Source of the DNA: Longimicrobium sp.
Lineage (GTDB): Bacteria > Gemmatimonadota > Gemmatimonadetes > Longimicrobiales > Longimicrobiaceae
Assembly: GCF_036388275.1 (NCBI RefSeq)
Contig: NZ_DASVSF010000086.1
Span: 1 to 64,000, forward strand
Length of the DNA stretch: 64,000 nucleotides
Reading direction: 5' to 3'
Both the position numbers and the translations under genes were made by a program. The notes under the pieces were generated by a model, which was not told the DNA's origin, searched no databases, and worked only from the letters and a program-made list of their open reading frames with translations. Position 1 is the stretch's first letter; each line of letters begins with the position of its first letter. This document shows positions 41,755 through 50,208 of the stretch, one piece after another.

Positions 41755-42501
41755 TCACCCCCATGGAAGCAGCGCACAGAGCGCCCCCACCTCCGCCGCC
41801 TCGCACGCCACCGCGCACGCGGGGCCGTTCACGCCGGCGAAGCGGTCTACCAGGAAGGCGACAGCCGCCAGCGACAGCAGGGTCCCCGCGGTGACGGCCA
41901 GCGCCGTCCGCGCCGGGTCCGGCGAGGCGGCCGTCACCAGCCCCAGGACGGCGACCGCCACCCACGTGGCCGCCCACAGGGGAACGGCGCCGCTCAGCAC
42001 CGCCTCGGGCCGGTCGCGCTCCGCGGGCGCGTACGTGCGCAGCGCGTGCACCATCGCCCATCTGCCCAGCGGCGCGGCCACGAGCGGCGCGAACGCGGGG
42101 GCGTGGGCCAGCGCGGACCATTTTGCCAGCATCAGCAGCACCAGCCCCACTGCGCCGAACGCGCCCAAGGTGCGGGTGCGCAGCATCCTCAACCGTCGAT
42201 GTCGTCCGTCCACCGGCGTGAGCGCGGCATCGCAGCTGTGCGCCCATCCCACGAGCGTGGTCGCGCCCGTGGCGGCGGCCCACGCGGCCAGGGCCAGCGC
42301 GGCGCGCGGCCCGGCCGGAGCATCGAGCAGGAGCACGGCGGCAGGCAGCAGTCCCACGCCCAGGCCGACGAGGGGGTAGAACGCGGTGGATTCGCGAAGG
42401 TCGCGCGGGTTCTCGTCCTCCCGCGGCGGCACCCGCCACAGGGTCAGCGCGCCCGCGGCCAGCCGCAGGCGGTGGATGGAGCTGTGTTGATGGTATTCCA
42501 C
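41755..42501 (-). CDS. CobS-like membrane protein (adenosylcobinamide-GDP ribazoletransferase family), divergent
   Basis: About 248 residues with six or more hydrophobic segments. Resembles CobS: LAAGALTLWRVPP, STAFYPLVGLGVGLL, RTLGAFGAVGLVLLMLAKWSAL and APLGRWAMV fall in the same order. The catalytic HLDGLADTxDG motif is changed to AHSCDAALTPVDG, so activity is doubtful or altered. No other cobalamin gene is nearby. Start is uncertain: GTG at 42501 gives normal CobS length, while ATG at 42564 or GTG at 42570 would add a basic N-terminus. Confidence 0.68.
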   Translation of the reverse strand: MEYHQHSSIHRLRLAAGALTLWRVPPREDENPRDLRESTAFYPLVGLGVGLLPAAVLLLDAPAGPRAALALAAWAAATGATTLVGWAHSCDAALTPVDGRHRRLRMLRTRTLGAFGAVGLVLLMLAKWSALAHAPAFAPLVAAPLGRWAMVHALRTYAPAERDRPEAVLSGAVPLWAATWVAVAVLGLVTAASPDPARTALAVTAGTLLSLAAVAFLVDRFAGVNGPACAVACEAAEVGALCALLPWG

Positions 42502-42615
42502 TTCGTACGAAAGCAGGGTTCGGACGTGGCGCCTGCGGACCGATGGGCGCGAGTCCGGTCGCATCCGCACGCACCGGGCCGGATGCGGGTGCGGACGTTG
42601 TGGAGGCCGCGGCGG

Positions 42616-43221
42616 ATGCGCATCTTTCCGCCTCGTCCGTTGATGCCGACCGCCTCAGCCGCCTCGCCGTTGATTCTTCGCACCAAGCGCCTGATCCTGC
42701 GCGAGTTCCTGGTCGACGACTGGAAGCCCACGCACGTGTACCAGAACGATCCGCGCTACCTGCGTTTCTACGACCGCGACTCCATGTCCCCGGCCGACAC
42801 GCAGGCGCTGATCTCCGCCTTCCTGGGGTTCGAAGCCGAGCGCCCGCGCCGAAACACGCAGCTCGCCGTTCTCCTGGCGAGCACGGGCGAGCTGATCGGC
42901 AACGTGGGGGTGCGGCGCGAGGCGCCCGACCACCCGGTGGCGGACATGGGCTACGAGCTTGCCCCCAAGCACTGGGGCCACGGGTACGCCACCGAGGCGG
43001 CGCGCGCCATGCGCGACTGGGCGTTTGGCGACGAGGGGCTGGCGCGGCTTCACGCCCACTGCATCGCCGACAACGCCGCGTCGGCGCGCGTGCTGGAAAA
43101 GCTGGGGATGCGCCGCGAAGGCCTGCTGCGCGACCACGTCTTTCAGAAGGGGCGCTTCTGGGACGTGCTGCTGTACGGCATCCTTCGCGACGAGTGGGCG
43201 GCGGGGGAGGGAAACGAGTAA
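42616..43221 (+). CDS. GNAT N-acetyltransferase, RimJ/RimL-like
   Basis: 201 residues from ATG 42616, which has GGAGG 9 bases upstream; an internal ATG at 42643 lacks an RBS. GNAT_3 features: TKRLILREFLVDDW, GELIGNVGVRREAPDHPVADMGYELAPKHWGHGYATEAARAMRDWAF with the acetyl-CoA loop HWGHGYATEA, and NAASARVLEKLGMRREG. Family members acetylate protein N-termini, antibiotics or small amines; substrate not predictable. Divergent from the CobS-like gene. Confidence 0.92.
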   Translation: MRIFPPRPLMPTASAASPLILRTKRLILREFLVDDWKPTHVYQNDPRYLRFYDRDSMSPADTQALISAFLGFEAERPRRNTQLAVLLASTGELIGNVGVRREAPDHPVADMGYELAPKHWGHGYATEAARAMRDWAFGDEGLARLHAHCIADNAASARVLEKLGMRREGLLRDHVFQKGRFWDVLLYGILRDEWAAGEGNE

Positions 43222-43263
43222 CCGCGAGGGACCGTCCCTCGTGTGAGCCCGGTCGGCCGCGGA

Positions 43264-44016
43264 TCAGAACGGGTGCTCGACGCTCAGATAGAGGAACGCG
43301 TACCGCTCCCGGCTGCTCGCCCCAACGCCGATCGGCACCGCGAGGCCGGGGACGATCTGCGTGGACCCCAGGTTGAACGCCGCCCGCACGCCGGGCGATA
43401 CCAGCAGGCTCTCCGCCACCACATCCCCCGCCTCGGTGCGCGACCAGAGCGCTTCGACCAGCAGGTTCAACCGCGGGTGCGCCAGCCAGACGACGCTCTG
43501 CCCCAGGCTGATCTCCACCTCGCTCTCCGTAGACCCCTCCACGTCGCCGATGTTCGGCAGCAGCGTGACTCCCGCGTTGGTGTGCGCGGCGAACGCGGGT
43601 GACAGCGCCAGGCTGACCGGCAGTCCCAGCGCCATCCCGGCGTTCCCCGCGCCGAACGCGTCGTGCCCGGTGGGGAGGATGGCCGTCACGCTGGGGGCCA
43701 CGGCGACGCGGCCGCTCAGCAGCTGGTACCGGTACTGGACTTCGACGTCCCCCCAGCGCGTCTCGTCGTGCAGCCGCAGCAGGGGGAGCGTGTAGCTGAT
43801 CTGGTGGCGCTGGCTGAAGAGCGGCCACTCCTGCGTAAACCCCAGCTCGACGATGCCGTCGTCGCCCATCACCGTGGCGACGTGCTGAACCACCCGCGCC
43901 TCCTGGTTGTACGCCTCTTCCAGGAGAAAGCTGTTGTCGGAGATGGGTGTCTGCGCATCCAGACGAGCGGCGAGGGCAAGGCCCAGGAGCAGGACGGCGC
44001 GGTGGATCGGAAGCAT
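43264..44016 (-). CDS. Predicted outer-membrane barrel (phenol-pathway MetA/transporter-like)
   Basis: 250 residues with signal peptide MLPIHRAVLLLGLALAARLDAQ. The mature protein is strand-rich, with GDDGIVELGFTQEWPLFSQRHQISYTLPLLR, VQYRYQLLSGRVAVAPSVTAILPTG and an aromatic final strand (YAFLYLSVEHPF). Similar in layout to the transporter family loosely linked to hydrocarbon uptake. Substrate unknown. Preceded by an AT-rich promoter-like patch near 44030-44060. Confidence 0.75.
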   Translation of the reverse strand: MLPIHRAVLLLGLALAARLDAQTPISDNSFLLEEAYNQEARVVQHVATVMGDDGIVELGFTQEWPLFSQRHQISYTLPLLRLHDETRWGDVEVQYRYQLLSGRVAVAPSVTAILPTGHDAFGAGNAGMALGLPVSLALSPAFAAHTNAGVTLLPNIGDVEGSTESEVEISLGQSVVWLAHPRLNLLVEALWSRTEAGDVVAESLLVSPGVRAAFNLGSTQIVPGLAVPIGVGASSRERYAFLYLSVEHPF

Positions 44017-44103
44017 GTCGTCACGAATCGAACGAGGAATTTAGAGTGCCTTAAAACAGAATAGCGGGAACGTCCGGCGCGTCAACCCGCCGGAACGAAA
44101 CGG

Positions 44104-44129
44104 GGGCCGGCGGATCGCTCCGCCGGCCC
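44104..44129 (-). terminator. Hairpin after the small barrel gene
   Basis: Perfect 11-bp stem GGGCCGGCGGA with TCCGCCGGCCC and a 4-base loop, 22 bp after the stop at 44152. It is followed on the minus strand by a short T-containing stretch. Confidence 0.7.
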
Positions 44130-44151
44130 TCGTCGTCCTCTCCGATGACGA

Positions 44152-44697
44152 TCAGAACAGGGTGATGCCCACCAGGATCTGGTTGCGCTCCAGCTCGCCG
44201 CCCTGCGTAGACGCACCGAACTCGCTCACCCGGCGGTACTGCGCGTCCAGCCCCAGCATCTGGCCCAGCTGCATGCGCGCGCCCACCTGGAATCCCAGCT
44301 GCGTGCGCTCGTCCTTGAACTCCGGGTCGGCGTTCTGCACCTCGTCCACCGTGTACTGCCCCAGCCCGCCGTGCACACCCACGTACGGCGTGATGGGCAG
44401 CAGCGGCAGGTCGATGAAGTAGTTCGCCTCGCCCAGCACACCGAAGCTGGTGGACTCGCGGTCGAACTCCGTCACCTTGCCGGTGGTGTACGCCGTCACG
44501 CCGATGCCCACGCCCAGCGGCAGCACGTACTCGGCGCCCACGCTGAAGCCGTCGGCCGCGGGGGTCTGCTCTTCGTTCTTCACGTCCGAGGCGTTGAACA
44601 GGTAGTGGCCCTTGAGCGCGAATCCCGACTGCGCCTGCGCCGAACCCGCGTGCGCGGCCAGGGCCGCCGCCACCAGGAGCGCCATTCTCTTCTTCAT
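44152..44697 (-). CDS. Outer-membrane beta-barrel protein (OMP_b-brl type)
   Basis: 181 residues from ATG 44697; signal peptide MKKRMALLVAAALAAHAGSAQAQ. Eight-strand barrel pattern: FALKGHYLFNASDV, FSVGAEYVLPLGVGIGVTAYTTG, YFIDLPLLPITPYVGVHGGLGQY, LGFQVGARMQLGQMLGLDAQYRRV, and a C-terminal strand ending in Phe (QILVGITLF), which is the classical BAM signal. No enzymatic role visible. Confidence 0.85.
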   Translation of the reverse strand: MKKRMALLVAAALAAHAGSAQAQSGFALKGHYLFNASDVKNEEQTPAADGFSVGAEYVLPLGVGIGVTAYTTGKVTEFDRESTSFGVLGEANYFIDLPLLPITPYVGVHGGLGQYTVDEVQNADPEFKDERTQLGFQVGARMQLGQMLGLDAQYRRVSEFGASTQGGELERNQILVGITLF

Positions 44698-44818
44698 CCG
44701 ACATCCGATCTCAGCAGGTGGTTCGCTTGGACGCGGCGGGTTTGCTTCGGCTCCGCGCGCGTCCGCCGTCGGTTCCATGTATGCCCGAACCCCGCCGAGA
44801 GTTCCACCTGCCACCGGA

Positions 44819-45166
44819 TCAGCTGACGCCGAGCAGCTCCACGTCGAAGACCAGCGTAGCGTTGGGAGGGACCGCGCTCCCCGCGCCGCGGGCGCCGTAG
44901 CCCAGCTCGGGCGGAATGGTCAGGCGGCGGCGCCCGCCCACCTTCATCCCCGCCACGCCCTCGTCCCAGCCGCGGATCACCCGCCCCGCGCCGAGGGGAA
45001 ACTGGAACGGGGTTCCGCGGTCGCGGCTGCTGTCGAACTTGCGGCCGTCCACCAGCGTCCCGGTGTAGTGAACGCTCACCTGGTCGCCGCTCTTCGCCTC
45101 CTGCCCCGTCCCCACCTGCTCGTCCGTGTACCGCAGCCCCGAGGGTGTCGTCGTTTCTTCCGCCAC
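44819..45166 (-). CDS. FKBP-type peptidyl-prolyl isomerase
   Basis: 115 residues from GTG 45166, with GGGAG 7 bases upstream. A longer frame to 45340 adds residues without domain character. Complete FKBP domain: GDQVSVHYTGTLVDGRKFDSS, TPFQFPLGAGRVIRGWDEGVAGMKVGGRRRLTIPPELGYGARG, IPPNATLVFDVELL-type ending. Cytoplasmic because it lacks a signal peptide. Catalyses prolyl cis-trans isomerisation. Confidence 0.95.
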   Translation of the reverse strand: MAEETTTPSGLRYTDEQVGTGQEAKSGDQVSVHYTGTLVDGRKFDSSRDRGTPFQFPLGAGRVIRGWDEGVAGMKVGGRRRLTIPPELGYGARGAGSAVPPNATLVFDVELLGVS

Positions 45167-45237
45167 GTGTGTTCTCCCGGTCAAGGTTTCCGTCGATGGA
45201 CCGCGCCCGGCCGCAACACGCGTTCCGTCGTGGTCGA

Positions 45238-45267
45238 TTGACGGCCCTCCGCCCGCCGCCGTACTCT
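45238..45267 (+). promoter_or_regulatory. Candidate promoter of the amidohydrolase gene
   Basis: TTGACG (45238-45243), 18-bp spacer, TACTCT (45262-45267), ending 39 bp before the start codon. Reasonable but not strong match. Confidence 0.45.
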
Positions 45268-45306
45268 GTCCAACGCCCCAGCAGAAACCCCGTACGCCAT
45301 CCGCCG

Positions 45307-47079
45307 ATGACCTCACTCGCCCGTTTCGCCGCCGCCGCATTGCTCGCCGCCACGCTTCCGTCCGGCGTCCGCGCCCAGGCGTACCCGCCCGCCGAACGTG
45401 CGCGGGACAGCGTGCAGGCGCTCGCCGCGTTCCGAAGCAACATCGCTTCCATCCACGGCCGCGACCGCCCCGCGTACCTCACCCACTACCTGCAGAGCCC
45501 ACGGCTGGCGCGCACCGGGCCGGCCGGGGTGCAGTGGGGCTACCAGGGAATGACGGGAGGCGATCCCAACGCGTGGCCCGACACGCTGGTAGCCACCCAC
45601 TACGAGGTGGTGCCGCTGGCGCCCGGCGTGGTCTACGGCACGTACCGCTACCGCGTGGCACAGGGCGGCACCAGCTCGCGCGGCGTGTCGGAACGGGTGC
45701 TGGTCAGGCAGCCGGACGGAAGCTGGAAGGTGGCCGTGAGCACCGCCTTCAACGCGCCCGGAAACGGGCCGGTGCCCGCCGTGGCCTTTACCGGTGCCAC
45801 GGTCATCGACGGCACCGGCGGGGCGCCCCTGCGCGACGCGACGGTGGTGATGAGGAACGGACGGATCGCCTGCGTGGGCCGGTGCGAGGTAGGGGCGGAC
45901 GTGCACGCGATCGATGCGCGCGGAAAGTGGATCATCCCCGGGCTGGTGGACGCGCACGTCCACTACTCGCAGACCGGCTGGGTCGATGGCCGCCCCGATG
46001 CCGAGGACGTCCGGGCGCGGTTTCCCTACGATTCCACCGTCGCCGCGCTGGAGGCGCACCCCGAGCGCTTCTACCGCAGCTACCTGTGCTCGGGAGTGAC
46101 GGCCACTTTCGACGTGGGCGGGTATCCCTGGACGTGGGGGCTGCGTGGGGACGCCGAGGCCAGCACCGCCGCGCCGCACGTGGCCGCGGCGGGCCCGCTG
46201 CTCTCCACCCGCGACCACTGGGTGAACCTTCCCGCCTCGCGCCAGTTCGTCCACACGGCCAGCGACTCGGCCACGCGCGCCGGGGCGCGGATGATCGCGC
46301 ACCACGGCAGCGACGCGGTGAAGGTGTGGTACCTGGTGGAAGGGCAGAACCCCGACACGGTGGCGCTCAAGGCGGCCGTCCGCGCCGTGGCCGACGAGGC
46401 GCGCCGCGCCGACCTGCCGCTGATCGTGCACGCAACGGGACTGTGGGAGGCCAAGGACGCCATCCGCGCGGGCGCGCAGCTGCTGGTGCACTCCGTGGAC
46501 GACGCCATCGTGGACGACGAGTTCATCCGCCTGGCACGCGACGCGGGGACCATCTACACGCCCACGCTCACCGTGACGGATGGCTACCGGCAGCTGTACC
46601 AGCGCCGCTTCGATCCCCAAGGCCTGCCGATGGAGTGCGTCGATCCAGCGACGCGCGCGAAGGCCGCGCTGACGGACTCGCTCCCGGCGCGCACGCTGGG
46701 CGCGGGGTTCGCCGCCTACTTCGAGCAGATCGGCCGGACCATGAACGAGAACCTGCGCCGCGTGCACGCGGCCGGCATTCCCGTCGCCATGGGCACCGAC
46801 GCCGGGAACCCGCTGACGCTGCACGGCGCGTCCGTCTACCGCGAGATGGAAGCGATGGCGCAGGCCGGTATGTCGCCTATGGACGTGCTGGTGTCGTCCA
46901 CGCGGATCGCCGCGCGCGCCATGCGCAGGGACGACATCGGCACCTTGGCGCCGGAAAAGCTGGCGGACCTGGTGGTGCTCGACGCCGACCCCCTGGCCGA
47001 CGTGCGCAACCTGCGCGCGGTGCGCCTGGTGGTCCGAGCCGGCGAGGTGTGGACGCGCGAGGAGCTGGAATACCGGTGA
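45307..47079 (+). CDS. Secreted amidohydrolase with N-terminal NTF2-like domain
   Basis: 590 residues; signal peptide MTSLARFAAAALLAATLPSGVRAQ. Residues about 28-155 look NTF2/SnoaL-like (SVQALAAFRSNIASIHG, YEVVPLAPGVVYGTYRYRV, SERVLVRQPDGSWKV). The amidohydrolase TIM barrel follows: VIDGTGGAPLRDATVVMRNGRI, IIPGLVDAHVHY (HxH), LIVHATG, LLVHSVDD, VAMGTDAGNPL and ADLVVLDADPLADV. Metal-dependent imidazolonepropionase/prolidase-like enzyme; substrate unknown. GTGA overlap with the following GNAT gene. Confidence 0.88.
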   Translation: MTSLARFAAAALLAATLPSGVRAQAYPPAERARDSVQALAAFRSNIASIHGRDRPAYLTHYLQSPRLARTGPAGVQWGYQGMTGGDPNAWPDTLVATHYEVVPLAPGVVYGTYRYRVAQGGTSSRGVSERVLVRQPDGSWKVAVSTAFNAPGNGPVPAVAFTGATVIDGTGGAPLRDATVVMRNGRIACVGRCEVGADVHAIDARGKWIIPGLVDAHVHYSQTGWVDGRPDAEDVRARFPYDSTVAALEAHPERFYRSYLCSGVTATFDVGGYPWTWGLRGDAEASTAAPHVAAAGPLLSTRDHWVNLPASRQFVHTASDSATRAGARMIAHHGSDAVKVWYLVEGQNPDTVALKAAVRAVADEARRADLPLIVHATGLWEAKDAIRAGAQLLVHSVDDAIVDDEFIRLARDAGTIYTPTLTVTDGYRQLYQRRFDPQGLPMECVDPATRAKAALTDSLPARTLGAGFAAYFEQIGRTMNENLRRVHAAGIPVAMGTDAGNPLTLHGASVYREMEAMAQAGMSPMDVLVSSTRIAARAMRRDDIGTLAPEKLADLVVLDADPLADVRNLRAVRLVVRAGEVWTREELEYR

Positions 47080-47675
47080 TCCGCCCGCTGGACGCCGCCG
47101 ACGCCGCTGCATTCCAGACACTGAGGCTGCGCGGCCTGCGCGAGTCGCCCGAGGCGTTCGGCTCCACGTACGAGGAAGAGGCGGGGGTGCCGCTGGGAGA
47201 GATCGCCGCTCGCCTGGCGCGCGGGGCCGGGGGCGAGGACGTGGTGTTCGGCGCGGTGGATGGCGAGGGCGTGCTGGTGGGTGTGGCGGGCCTGCGGCGC
47301 GACAGCCATCGCAAGGCAAGGCACCGCGCCCACGTCTGGGGGATGTACGTGGCTCCCGAGGCGCGCGGGCGCGGGCTGGGCCGGGCGCTACTGGAGTCCC
47401 TGATTGCGCACGCCCGAACCCTCGCGGGCGTGGAGCGGCTGACGTTGAGCGTGGTGCCCGACAACCGGGCCGCGAGGTCTCTGTATCTCCGCCTCGGCTT
47501 CGTGTCTTACGGCGTGGAGCGCCAAGCGTACTGCCTGGACGGCGAGTACTGGGACTCCGAGCACATGGCACTGGTCCTCATATCTCCATCGCGGGTTCTA
47601 TTAAATAAAATGCTGTATTTCTTTCATAAGATCCTCGCCTGTGATAGATTCCTTTCACAGCGGGAGCGGCTATGA
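47076..47675 (+). CDS. GNAT N-acetyltransferase with anomalous C-terminal tail
   Basis: 199 residues from a GTG that overlaps the amidohydrolase stop. GNAT core: VIRPLDAADAAAFQTLRLRGL, VWGMYVAPEARGRGLGRALLESLIAHAR (acetyl-CoA loop), VVPDNRAARSLYLRLGFVSYG, then EHMALVL, where homologues usually end. About 31 more residues (ISPSRVLLNKMLYFFHKILACDR...) are encoded by AT-rich DNA unlike the rest, inside the Fic regulatory region. The tail is probably read-through created by insertion of foreign DNA at the 3' end. Confidence 0.86.
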   Translation: MIRPLDAADAAAFQTLRLRGLRESPEAFGSTYEEEAGVPLGEIAARLARGAGGEDVVFGAVDGEGVLVGVAGLRRDSHRKARHRAHVWGMYVAPEARGRGLGRALLESLIAHARTLAGVERLTLSVVPDNRAARSLYLRLGFVSYGVERQAYCLDGEYWDSEHMALVLISPSRVLLNKMLYFFHKILACDRFLSQRERL

Positions 47676-47724
47676 AAGAAAGTAGCGCTTTTCTTTGATA
47701 GCGTTGCTCCCTGTGAAAGGAATC
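47618..47724 (+). promoter_or_regulatory. AT-rich inverted-repeat region before the Fic gene
   Basis: GATTCCTTTCACA (47647-47659) plus GGGAGC pairs with GCTCCC plus TGTGAAAGGAATC (ending 47724), about 19 bp with a 2-base bulge. Inside it GCTATGAAAGAAA (47669-47681) pairs with TTTCTTTGATAGC (47690-47702) with one mismatch. The whole 78 bp can fold into one long hairpin. Another TTTCTTTCAT lies at 47618-47627. Repeated TGAAAG half-sites suggest an operator for the HTH of the Fic protein. Confidence 0.65.
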
Positions 47725-47772
47725 TTTCGCACGGGCTCGTGCCCGATTGTGTGGCCCTGGGGAGCGCAGATC

Positions 47773-48957
47773 ATGGATGTGCAGTCGTTCGTATCGACAC
47801 GGGCGGGGCGGATCATTCAGCAGCAGGCGGGGAAAGACGGCTTCAGCGCCTTCATTCCCGCACGGCTGCCGCCAGTGCCCGGCCTGGAGCTGACGGGCGG
47901 GCTCCGAGACCTGCTGGAGCACGCCAGCATCTCGCTTGGCCGGCTGGATGGCGTCTCTGCATCGCTGGACCCGGACCGGCTGCTGTACATCTACGTGCGG
48001 AAAGAGGCCGTTCTCTCCAGCCAGATCGAGGGAACGCAGTCCACGCTTTCGGATCTGCTGCGGTTCGAGGCCGAGGGGGCACCGGGGATGCCGCTGGACG
48101 ATGTACGCGAGGTGTCGCGGTACGTGGCCGCGCTGCACCACGGGTTCAACCTGCTGCGCGGCGGCCTGCCCGTAAGCCTGCGACTGGTTCGCGAGCTTCA
48201 CCGGGTGCTGATGCAGGAAGGGCGGGGCAGCACGCGCGCGCCCGGAGACTTCCGGCGTTCGCAGAACTGGATCGGCGGGTCGCGACCGGGGAACGCCCGC
48301 TTCGTCCCCCCACCTCCGCACGAGATGATGATCGCGCTCGACAACCTCGAGCGGTTCATCCACGACCAGCCGGAGCGCACGCCCCCCCTGCTGAAGGCAG
48401 GCTTGGCGCATGCCCAGTTCGAAACCATCCACCCGTTCCTCGACGGCAACGGGCGTGTGGGCCGCCTGCTCATCACGCTGCTCCTGTGCGCCGAAGGAGC
48501 GCTCACGCAGCCGTTCCTGTACCTGAGCCTGTACTTCCGCGAGCACCGGGCGAAGTACTACGAGCTGCTTCAGCGAGTGAGGACGGACGGGGACTGGGAA
48601 AGCTGGATGGAGTTCTTTCTCACCGGCGTGGCCGAGGTTTCGGCCCAGGCGACCGCCACCACGCGGGCACTGCTCGCGCGCTTCGAGAAAGACCGCGAGC
48701 GGATCCTGATCCGCCGCGGTTCGGGGTCGGTGCTGACGCTGTTCGAGTTCCTGCGGGGGCGAGTGATCACCACGATCCCCCGTGCCGCCAAGGAGCTGAA
48801 CCTTACCCACCCCACGGTGACCACCGCGCTCCGCCGGCTGGAGGACATGGAGATCGTCCGCGAAATCACCGGCCGCCCGCGCGCGCGGGTGTACGTGTAC
48901 CAGCAGCAGCTGGACATCCTGAACCAGGGCATCGCCGGGCAGTTGCTGCCGGACTGA
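47773..48957 (+). CDS. Fic family AMP-transferase with C-terminal winged helix, class II
   Basis: 394 residues from ATG 47773 (GGGGAG about 9 bases upstream); a TTG at 47695 would place the start in the hairpin. N-terminal Fic_N domain carries the inhibitory helix motif SSQIEG (82-87, fits [S/T]xxxE[G/N]), so it is class II and self-inhibited. The active site HPFLDGNGRVGRLL begins at His220. The C-terminal 90 residues form a winged helix (TIPRAAKELNLTHPTVTTALRRLEDMEIVREITGRPRARVYVY). Fic enzymes AMPylate proteins. The HTH suggests autoregulation at the upstream repeat. Confidence 0.93.
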   Translation: MDVQSFVSTRAGRIIQQQAGKDGFSAFIPARLPPVPGLELTGGLRDLLEHASISLGRLDGVSASLDPDRLLYIYVRKEAVLSSQIEGTQSTLSDLLRFEAEGAPGMPLDDVREVSRYVAALHHGFNLLRGGLPVSLRLVRELHRVLMQEGRGSTRAPGDFRRSQNWIGGSRPGNARFVPPPPHEMMIALDNLERFIHDQPERTPPLLKAGLAHAQFETIHPFLDGNGRVGRLLITLLLCAEGALTQPFLYLSLYFREHRAKYYELLQRVRTDGDWESWMEFFLTGVAEVSAQATATTRALLARFEKDRERILIRRGSGSVLTLFEFLRGRVITTIPRAAKELNLTHPTVTTALRRLEDMEIVREITGRPRARVYVYQQQLDILNQGIAGQLLPD

Positions 48958-48981
48958 GAGCCTGGCGCCAGGAGTAAAAGT

Positions 48982-49017
48982 GACGAGGGGCACCCGGCCA
49001 GCCGGGTGCCCCTCGTC
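48982..49017. terminator. Bidirectional hairpin between fic and acyl-CoA dehydrogenase genes
   Basis: Perfect 17-bp stem GACGAGGGGCACCCGGC with its complement and a very short loop, between convergent genes. It probably ends both transcripts. Confidence 0.8.
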
Positions 49018-49038
49018 TCAGAATCCGCCGATCCCGAA

Positions 49039-50208
49039 CTACTTCATCAGGTTCTTGGCGATGGTCTGCAGCTGCATGTTGCTGGTGCCTTCGTAGATCG
49101 AACCGATCTTGCTGTCGCGGTAGAACTTCTCGACCGGGTACTCGCGCGTGAAGCCGTAGCCGCCGAACAGGTCCACCGCCGTGCTGGCGATGCGCTGGGC
49201 CACCTGCGACGAGAACAGCTTGCCCATCGCGGCTTCCTGCAAGAAGGGCAGGCCGGCGTCCTTCAGGCGGGCGGCGTTGTACACCATCAGCCGCGCGGCC
49301 TCGAGCTCCGTCGCCATCTGCCCGATCTGGAACTGCACGCCCTGGAAGTCGCCGATGCGCTTTCCGAACTGCTCGCGCTCCTGCACGTACTTCACGGTGG
49401 CGTCCAGCGCGCCCTGCCCAATGCCGATCATCTGCGCGCCGATGCCGATGCGGCCCTCGTTCAGCGTCTCGATGGCCGTCTTGTACCCCTTGCCCACCTC
49501 GCCCAACACGTTCTCGTCGGGGACGAACACGTCTTCCAGGATCAGCTCGGTGGTGCTGCTGGCGCGGATGCCCAGCTTGTCTTCCTTCTTGCCCACCGAG
49601 AAGCCGCCGAACTCCTTTTCGACGATGAACGCGGTGATCCCCTTGTAGCCCGCTTCGGGGTTGGCGTTGGCGAAGATGATGAAGACCTCGGCCTCGCCGC
49701 CGTTGGTGATCCACAGCTTCCGGCCGGTTACCCGGAACCCGCCGTCGGCCTTGACGGCGCGCGTGGCCAGGGCGAACGCGTCGGAGCCGCTGCCCGCTTC
49801 GGAGAGCGCATAGGCACCCACCTTTTCGGCGCACAGCTGCGGAAGGTACTTGGCTTTCAGGTCGGCCGAGCCCCAGCGCAGGAACGCGTTGTTCACCAGC
49901 GTGTTCTGCACGTCGACGAACACACCCACGCTGGCGTCTACGCGCGACAATTCTTCGACCACCAGCGCGGCGGTGAAGAAGGACGCGCCGGTGCCGCCCA
50001 GCTCCTCGGGAACCTCGATGCCCATCAGCCCCAGCTCGAAGAACTGGGGAATCAGCTCGGGCGACATCTTCTGGTGCTCGTCCATCTCCGTCACCAGCGG
50101 ACGGACGCTTTCTTCGGCGAACTGCCGGACGGCTTCGCGGAACGCCTGCTCGTCTTCGTTCAGAACCGTCAGCGGGGCGCCGGCGGTGGCCAGGTCAACG
50201 GTTGCCAT
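49039..50208 (-). CDS. Acyl-CoA dehydrogenase
   Basis: 389 residues from ATG 50208. Acyl-CoA dehydrogenase N, middle and C domains: LNEDEQAFREAVRQFAEESVRP, GAYALSEAGSGSDAFAL and LWITNGGEAEVFIIFANANPE (FAD/substrate loops), REQFGKRIGDFQGVQFQIGQMATELEAARLMVYNAA, and the catalytic Glu in SIYEGTSNMQ near the end. Fits short- or medium-chain/butyryl-CoA or branched-chain types. Monocistronic; no ETF genes nearby. Confidence 0.95.
   Translation of the reverse strand: MATVDLATAGAPLTVLNEDEQAFREAVRQFAEESVRPLVTEMDEHQKMSPELIPQFFELGLMGIEVPEELGGTGASFFTAALVVEELSRVDASVGVFVDVQNTLVNNAFLRWGSADLKAKYLPQLCAEKVGAYALSEAGSGSDAFALATRAVKADGGFRVTGRKLWITNGGEAEVFIIFANANPEAGYKGITAFIVEKEFGGFSVGKKEDKLGIRASSTTELILEDVFVPDENVLGEVGKGYKTAIETLNEGRIGIGAQMIGIGQGALDATVKYVQEREQFGKRIGDFQGVQFQIGQMATELEAARLMVYNAARLKDAGLPFLQEAAMGKLFSSQVAQRIASTAVDLFGGYGFTREYPVEKFYRDSKIGSIYEGTSNMQLQTIAKNLMK

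Noticed and set aside
47695..47772. TTG start for the Fic protein
   Set aside because: It lies within the nested hairpin and adds residues outside the Fic_N domain; ATG 47773 has a GGGGAG RBS.
47076..48957. GNAT and Fic as a toxin-antitoxin pair (GNAT toxin type)
   Set aside because: GNAT toxins pair with RHH or Xre antitoxins. Here the GNAT overlaps an amidohydrolase gene and Fic is a self-inhibited class II type.
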